Shown one piece after another: positions 58,201 to 64,000 of a stretch of DNA of 64,000 nucleotides (within the stretch, counting starts at the first letter, position 1; the number at the start of each line of letters is the position of its first letter). The notes below the pieces were generated by a model. That model had not been told where the DNA came from, did no database searches, and saw only the letters and a list, made by a program, of their open reading frames with translations. The stretch is from Sipunculus nudus (Eukaryota; Annelida; Sipuncula; Golfingiida; Sipunculidae): contig CM049309.1 of the NCBI GenBank assembly GCA_026874595.1, forward strand, positions 44,159,079 through 44,223,078, given 5' to 3'. The position numbers and the translations under genes are program-made.

Positions 58201-59863
58201 TAGGGTTGGAGGGGCATACACAAGTAAATACTGAACTCTCCATTACTGCAACTACGGTAGCCTAATAAACTTCCCTAACCTAACAGGTCCCCCCACCTCC
58301 CCTCTTTCTATGATTTTGTGGTGCCAAAAAAATAAAACATATTAAGCAATCCAAGGTCACCATTCATTCAAGTCATAAATGTTCACAGGATTCATAATCC
58401 TATAAAAATAACCACCATAATTACAAAACTGAATTTGAATCATTGAGTGATGGATCTTGCACAACATTACTTGGACAGTCAATCTTCCAAGTCAGCAGTT
58501 TGATGAAGCTGGGTAAATGTGGACTGTGAAGCAGGATGGAGACTGCACTTTAGGGGTCGTATATGTCACTACTCCCCAAGTCTCCGGTTCTGCTTCAGAT
58601 TTGTTTGTTGAATTGTTTCATGTCTTCATTTGCTCAACTGAGGATATGAGCAACTCACAAATGCAAAGAATAATTTTTATATTAAGTTTGAGGTAAGATT
58701 TTCTGTCAAGGTCTCATTACTGTCTCATGAGTATGTTTCAATGTTTCTATTTTTCCTTCATATTACCTTAACTTTTGCTCTGAGACCACTTGATATTTGC
58801 ACATTCTGAAAGCTAAAAATATCCTCTTCAATGCAGTAAAAGAAACTTTTAGGATTTTCACTAAACTGTCATGCATTTTATGGCTAACTAATTTAACTAA
58901 TCTTGAATGGCTAAAATATATTTGAAATTTGGGGAACTTTTCCAGATTTGTACATAAATTAATTAGCTGTGCATGATAGAGTCCATCAGGGTGGCAGTGG
59001 CAAGGCTGATTGTAGTGTAGGGTTGATTTTTCTGTGAAAGTATAAAGTTCCCGGTGTAAAATCACAAGGAAAGGGATGGAAATCAAAATCTTAACATTGC
59101 ATTATATATAGGAAGCATGTGAAACTGACCAGGCATGCATTTATTTATTCTGAATGATACATTTTTGTTATAGTGTGATTAATGTACCTTGCAAAAAAGG
59201 CAGTCCTTAACACAGGTGGGCAGAACATTCAATGTTTTGAAATAAGTGAAAATAAAATATACTGCCCTCACTATCATTGTAAATTTGAACCTTAATTGCC
59301 CCTTAACCTGAACTTAAATATATTGTGTTTCCAAAATAGATCAGGACTGATGAAATAAATTAGTTCCAGGTCTGAAGATAGTGTACTTTTTATACCACAA
59401 ATCTACAGATAAGAGACAAATCTTAAGTAGGGATGAAGGTTTGTACCTGAGGTACATGAATCTTGATTGGGAAGTCCGGAACTTTTAACCATTGTGATAC
59501 AGGCAGTTTTTTAATAAGGAACTGATCCAACATAATTTGATAAAAACAGAAGTAAATGTTACTTGTTACTTCAACTAAAGCTACAGAAAATTTGGTCTTA
59601 CAAGCAAGTTCCATGGCCAAACAGCAGACTGACAAGACAATTGATGGCTTAATTCATTACATAAAGGTAGGTTTTATAAAAATGCAATTTTATGACAGGG
59701 AATAACATGCATTTTTAGCATTAACAATAAAAGAACTGATTTTATGAAATATGTCCCAAATTCATTCCTATTTTGAAAAATTAAAGCATGCTTAAAAATT
59801 TTAAATCAAATGAATAAAAAAAAATGAAGGTTGCACACAGTTCTGGGCCAAATGTGAGCAAAT
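55223..59863. other. AT-rich, gene-free stretch
   Basis: No confident exon. 56490-56660 (GATATCAACAGATTCTGATG, AGCTCAGCAATGATAGAAGG, GATTTTGGGGGTGATC) is a second fragment of the widespread repeat seen near 54.1 kb. 57040-57200 is GC-richer with an 81-codon + frame but no motif. The remainder is low-complexity intron-like or intergenic DNA. Confidence 0.4.
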
Positions 59864-60216
59864 CCCCCCCATTCCCTCCCTGTGAATGGTGGTTTTGTTA
59901 GTAAACTGTTGTGAGCTTTTCTGTATTAATGAGAATTCTCTCTGTTAAAGTTTATACGCCAGAGTAAGCCAACCGAAAATTTTTCCTTATTGGGCCTATT
60001 ATCGCCCATCCCGCCTCGTTCCCGTGTATCTAGGTCACACTTCCGGTACCCATAATCACATTTTCGAAGGCGTAAGGAAGAGGACTGGGAGGGAGCGATG
60101 TTTGTAATACAGAAAAGCTCACAACAGTTTACTAACAAAACCACCATTCACAGGGAGGGAATGGGGGGGTTTTATTACGTAAACATAATTGTGAGCTGTT
60201 TCTGTATTAATGAGAA
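59864..60216. repeat. Terminal inverted-repeat structure of the DIRS element
   Basis: A perfect 64-bp inverted repeat has arms 59864-59927 and 60106-60169, each with CCCCCCCATTCCCTCCC at the outer end and AATACAGAAAAGCTC or its complement at the inner end. The arms are separated by 178 bp. A third, partial copy (60189-60216, TTGTGAGCTGTTTCTGTATT) is in direct orientation with the left arm. DIRS elements carry inverted terminal repeats and an internal complementary region that pairs with the outer ends. Arm 59864-59927 is best read as the outer 3' end, and 60106-60216 as the internal complementary region. Confidence 0.6.
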
Positions 60217-60274
60217 AAGAACAGACAAACCTTGGGGAGGGAGCACCTACCTGTAACGAAGGAACGAGGAGAAC

Positions 60275-61480
60275 TCAGTGCTGGGATGGCGCAGCAGACG
60301 ACATCGACGGTTGAACAGACGGAGAGGAAGAAGATGGCCCGGAAAATTGGAGGACCTCACCTGACGCGATCACAGGGCCCAGGGAGTAGAGGCCTGAAGC
60401 CTGGAGCTGAACATCCTTTAGATAGAATCATGTGAATGTAGATGGAGATTTCCAGTATCCCTTCTTGACCAACTGATTGGGTGAGATCCCAGAGAAATGT
60501 GCCAAGGAAGTCGAAAGAGCTCGAATGTCGTGAGCTTTGACTTGGAGTTGGTCTAAGGTGGATTGAGAAGCTGATTCATATGCAGCGACTATAGTAGCTT
60601 TGAGCCACGCACTAATGGTGATAGGGCTAGTCTCCTTTTTGGAAGTTGTGACTTTTGTAGAGATAAACAACTCCTTGCGCCCCCCCCGTAAAGAATGAGT
60701 AGATTTAAGATAATATCGTAATTGGTAGCCCCATAACGGTATTGACCGTTAGGGAGGGCCGGAACGTGCCAAGCAGATGGAGGGTCATCGAAATTTTGGT
60801 TTTTCCTATAAAAATCCGGAGGAAAATGCAGGGTGGCCGACGAACCGTCGGCCGCAATTTGCGTGAATTTCGAATCAGCCACGAGGGCATGAAGCTCAGA
60901 ACGGTGACCGGCTGAGGCAAGAGCGAGGAGGAAAACCGTTTTCCGAGATAAATGGAGAAGATGGGCCGAACGCAACGGCTCATAAGGGGGCTCCCGGAGA
61001 TGACGTAAGACTATGTCCAGGCGCCAGGAAGGCGCAACATACCGAGGACGAGACGCACGGGCATGAACCCCCTTGAGAAAATCCGACACCAACGGATGAT
61101 GAAGGACACGATCGTGACCCAGCGGACGGAGCACAGACAGCAGGGCGGCCCGATAGCCACGCAGAGAGGTATAGGATAAATGTTTATCCTGCAGTAAGAA
61201 CACAAAAAAGTCCAATACCACCGCAAGCGACGGATCTAAAGGGGAGAGTCCCCGGGAAGACGTCCACTCGGTGAAGAGACGCCAACGGGAGTCATAAATG
61301 CGGTCCAAAGAATGGCGACAGGGAGCCGAGGCAAGGAGAGCAGCCGGACTTGAAATGCCCTGATCCTTGTGGTGTCCGAGGAGAGCACGCTTATGCGCAG
61401 AGAGGGTACGACCGAAATGGGCGACGCGCTCGAGGGAATGACGGGAGCGCGATGCGGAGCGGTAGTAGAAGCGGGGGGCG
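60275..61480 (-). pseudogene. DIRS tyrosine recombinase, broken by a frameshift and a stop
   Basis: The recombinase integrates the circular DNA copy of the element. The N-terminal SAM-like part (HSLDRIYDSRWRLFTEW, SYTSLRGYRAALLSV) lies at about 61325-61140. The first catalytic Arg is in SAGHRSELHAL (about 60910). The His-x-x-Arg pair is in KAHDIRAL near 60530, and GYWKS near 60455 precedes the catalytic Tyr of a FYLKDV segment just after the stop. Two lesions separate these parts: the frame changes at the 8-base C-run 60680-60687, and TGA at 60428-60430 falls between STFT and FYLKDV. Beyond it the frame continues to a natural-looking TGA at 60275-60277. The enzyme is therefore inactive as read. 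Confidence 0.85.
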
Positions 61481-62903
61481 AGAGAGAAGCGAGCGCCACA
61501 GAGGAAACCAGGGAGCCGCAGGTAGAAACGGGAGTATGAGAAGGGTAGTCCGGTCCGCGCGTGACAAGCGGAGAAGGACACGGCGGAGGAGATGAGGCGC
61601 CGGAAACGCAAAGAGAGACCAGTGAGACCACTCGGACGGCGGCGTGTCAGGGAGACAGTCGCGATGGTGACGTAGACGCGTCGCGGTAGGCACAAGAAGG
61701 GGGGGGGGGGGATGGAAAATCGAACAGATCAAAATCCGGCCGCCCCAGGCGAGCGAAAACCCTCCGAAGAACCTGGAGCGGAAGGAGCGGAGGGGAAGGA
61801 GGAGACGCCGGATGACGGGATAGGGCATCCGCGAGGATGTTCGACACGCCCGGCAGATGGGATGCACGAACCGAAGCCCGGAGAGAGATGCAGAGATCGA
61901 ACAAAAGGTAAGTCTCCTGCATGAGAGAGGGAGACCGAGTACCGCCCTGCCTGTTGATATAGGCCACCACCGTGGTATTGTCGGTCCGGACGAGAATGTG
62001 ACGGCCGATTAAGCGGGGGGACCAGTGGGAGATCGGGCGACGGACGGCACAGAGTTCTAGGATATTGATATGGAGCAGACGTTCCTACGGGGACCATATC
62101 CCCGAAGCGCGAAGATCGGCAAGATGGGCCCCCCAACCGAGGAGAGACGCATCGGTATAGATGGTGCAATCGACTTCCATGGAAAAAGGAACGCCGCGCA
62201 GGAGAAAAGAAAGGTCCATCCAGGGACGAAGGCACCGCCATGTGAGCCGAAACGGGAGGATCGTAGGACGAACCGAGGTTAAACAGAGAAAGCCGTGACG
62301 GCGCAGGAGAGACTGAATCGGACAGAGGTACAGTCGGCCAAACGGGATAAAAGAAGTGGCCCAGTTGAGAGCACCGTGGAGAGAAGCCGCTGTGCGCGAG
62401 TCGACACGGCGCCGCGTGAGAAACGAACAAATTTGCCGGCGGAGCTTGAGAGCAAAATCTTGCGGGAGTGACGCCGTGCTGGACGCAAAATCGAGCGTGA
62501 CACCCAGAAATTGGAGGGACTGGGTGGGAGTGAGAAGAGATTTCTCAGCATTGACTAGAAAGCCAAGGTTCCGAAGTAACGTGAGAACCCGGGAACGATG
62601 CGACAGTAATAGGGAGCGATCGGCCGCATGTACCAACCAATCGTCCAGATAAGGGAGCACAGAAATGCCCTGTGAACGGAGATAACTCGTGACCGTGTGA
62701 ACAAGCATGGTAAAAATCCAGGGGGCCACGTTGATCCCGAACGGAAGGGCCCGGAATTGAAAAACTCGGTTCTGATACGCGAAGCGAAGAAACGGTTGAG
62801 ACGAGGGATGGATTGGAACGTGAAAATAGGCATCCGTAAGATTGAATTTGAACGCCCAATCCATCCGCCGAATAAGGCGGAGCACAGCATGGATATTGAA
62901 CAT
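61391..62903 (-). pseudogene. DIRS reverse transcriptase (main part) and RNase H, broken
   Basis: The RT palm is intact in one frame (62903-62085): motif A FNLTDAYFHVPI (Asp at about residue 24 of that piece), RALPFGINVAPWIF, and the catalytic PYLDDWLVHA (residues 85-88). The RNase H core begins at TIYTDASLLGWGAH near its end. TAG at 62085-62087 interrupts the frame, which then resumes with ILVRTDNTTVVAYINRQGGT and HLPGVSNILADALSR (to about 61800), carrying further RNase H Asp residues. After DFDLF the frame shifts at the 13-base G-run, and the linker typical of DIRS (LFAFPAPHLLRRVL, then LPAAPWFPLWRSLL) continues in another frame to 61391. Confidence 0.9.
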
Positions 62904-63999
62904 GAGGCGGACAGATGAATGAATTGAGGCGCATCAGATCGATGATGGGGTGCCAACGGCCGTGCGGCTTGGGAACAAGAAAAAGGCGAGAGTAAAACCC
63001 GACGGTGGACGGGGAAACCTCGAAAATTGCCTGTTTGTCTAACATCGATTGAATGGCCTCCTCCAAAGCGAGGCGTTTGGCCGGATCGGACGGAGGCGGA
63101 GTGAAGAACGGGTGCATGGTGACGGGAGGTGCGTGCAAAAATGTAAGACGGAACCCGAACTTTATGGTGCTGAGAATTAACCGCTGTGAGGTGATACCCG
63201 CCCACGCGGGAAAATGGGCGCTGAGACGAGCACCGACTGGAGCGAGAGAGTCATTTCTTGGTCGAACCTCGTTTGGAGGATCGACCACGAAAAGGCTGAG
63301 AACGGCTGGAACATCTGGAAGGACGTGAAGACGGAGCAGAAGCGCGGCGCGGCTGAGCGGAGGCCGCAACAGGAGGCCGAGGACGGGGAATGCGGAAGAA
63401 TGGCCGAGGAGCCAGAGAGGCTGCCCGGAAACGGAGGCAGGAGGTAACGACGCACTTACCTGTACCCCAGGAAGGGCCGGGCGATCCAGCAGGACGGCAC
63501 CAGCCGGCTCCGAAGGGAATGAAGGAATCCGGCGAGGAGCCGGGGGCGACGAGAACGGCCGGGGAGAAAGGACCGGGGGCGCCGGCGAGGGCGCCGGTCG
63601 GACGGAATCGGGTCTCGACGAATCGGCGAGATCCGACATAAGTGATGAGCAAAACCGGGACAATTTATGTAATATGGAATAGGCAGATGTGCTGTCAGAA
63701 CGGGAGGCCGCGGGAACGGGGGAAGATTTACGTTTCTTGGAATGAGAAAGCAACGATTTTACTGTCGAAACCACTGGAGAGGTGACAGGACCGGCGGGAA
63801 CGGAGGGTGAACGCAGCACGGCCGTGGTGCGGTCAACCAGGGTAGGCTCCCCCCCCTCCCCCCCGGAGACAACCACGGGGCCAGACAAGGGAAGATTGCA
63901 GGGGGAACCCCCAATAACCGGGGAATGAACCCATTCCTGGAACAAAGCCCACTTGTCAGTGGACCACGTCTGGCAATGGAAACAAGGATCAGCCGGACC
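62545..63999 (-). pseudogene. DIRS gag-like region and start of reverse transcriptase
   Basis: A single frame stays open from the window edge to 62545. The edge contains a CxxC pair (PCFHCQTW, about 63985-63960). The middle is Ser/Pro/Arg-rich with a KKRK patch and an amphipathic segment SAYSILHKLSRFCSSLMSDL, as in DIRS gag proteins. From about 63290 on it reads GARLSAHFPAWAGITSQRLI, and near 63010-62930 FYSRLFLVPKPHGRWHPIID, the first RT motif. The frame then derails before the rest of RT. A consensus splice donor CAG/GTAAGTGC lies at 63460/63459. A second frame (63652-63251), ending PFRGRSSKRGSTKK, resembles a basic gag C-terminus, so splicing or indels may alter the true gag. Confidence 0.75.
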
Positions 64000-64000
64000 A

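Larger units (their letters stand above)
59864..64000 (-). mobile_element. DIRS-type tyrosine-recombinase retrotransposon, 5' end beyond window
   Basis: On the minus strand the order is gag-like region, reverse transcriptase, RNase H, tyrosine recombinase, terminal structure, which is the DIRS order. There is no aspartic protease, no integrase and no LTR. GC content is far above that of the host DNA, and much of the coding potential survives, suggesting a fairly young insertion. The copy is broken: a frameshift at the start of RT (about 62904-62935), TAG inside RNase H (62085-62087), shifts at a 13-base G-run (61699-61711) and near 61.4 kb, a shift at an 8-base C-run (60680-60687), and TGA in the recombinase (60428-60430). 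The left inverted repeat and the start of gag lie to the right of the window. Confidence 0.88.

Noticed and set aside
59864-60169. Independent 306-bp MITE inserted next to the DIRS element
   Set aside because: This is possible, but the third partial copy at 60189-60216 and the position right after the recombinase gene fit a DIRS terminus better.
62356-62652. Plus-strand frames through the DIRS element (also 61350-61595, 63053-63328, 63390-63641)
   Set aside because: These are GC-rich shadows antisense to the RT, RNase H and gag reading frames.

Overview
This window is animal nuclear DNA, most likely from a marine invertebrate (a spiralian/lophotrochozoan is my best guess, not proven). The reasons are an AT-rich background with long non-coding tracts, spliced exons with GT/AG borders, several families of tRNA-derived SINEs and non-autonomous DNA transposons, many microsatellites, and a DIRS-type retrotransposon. 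There are no operons, ribosome binding sites or CRISPR arrays.

Only one gene is recognised with confidence: a large terminal exon (18522-19715, + strand) of a vesicular inhibitory amino-acid transporter (SLC32/VGAT/UNC-47 type). A 328-codon minus-strand exon (25609-26595) starts with a textbook N-myristoylation signal plus a polylysine patch; I do not recognise the rest. Several exons are hidden because they are short or lack their own ATG: a clean 62-codon terminal exon at 50351-50539 (-) followed by about 4.2 kb of probable 3' UTR; a pair of phase-compatible minus-strand exons at 17998-18171 and 16979-17314; a + strand ORF at 1088-1379; and weaker candidates near 6071, 24902-25124 and 55.0-55.2 kb.

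Layout: 0-16 kb is repeat-rich and contains SINEs at 3.1, 5.5, 7.5 and 7.8 kb, MITEs at 6.3, 8.2, 12.5 and 15.0 kb, and tandem repeats at 4.8, 15.2 and 15.8 kb. 16.5-27 kb holds the transporter exon and the flanking candidate genes. 27-44 kb is mainly intergenic, with SINEs at 32.6, 40.3 and 40.7 kb and MITEs at 35.4, 36.0, 38.4 and 43.3 kb. 44.9-46.05 kb is a decayed non-LTR retrotransposon. 46.1-50.5 kb is the 3' end of an unidentified minus-strand gene. Its putative intron or upstream region holds a 1.8-kb 40/36-bp minisatellite (51.0-52.8 kb). 59.86-64 kb is a GC-rich DIRS-type tyrosine-recombinase retrotransposon on the minus strand, cut by the right window edge. It has gag-like, RT, RNase H and YR segments and a perfect 64-bp inverted repeat at its 3' end.

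The most unusual items are the DIRS terminus architecture and its clustered breaks, the two-block minisatellite that is open in all three minus frames, three hAT-like MITE families (one with a perfect 8-bp target duplication) with no transposase in the window, a palindrome-rich MITE at 35.4 kb, and the hidden spliced exons. All positions come from reading the sequence by eye; repeat edges are approximate unless a target duplication is given.
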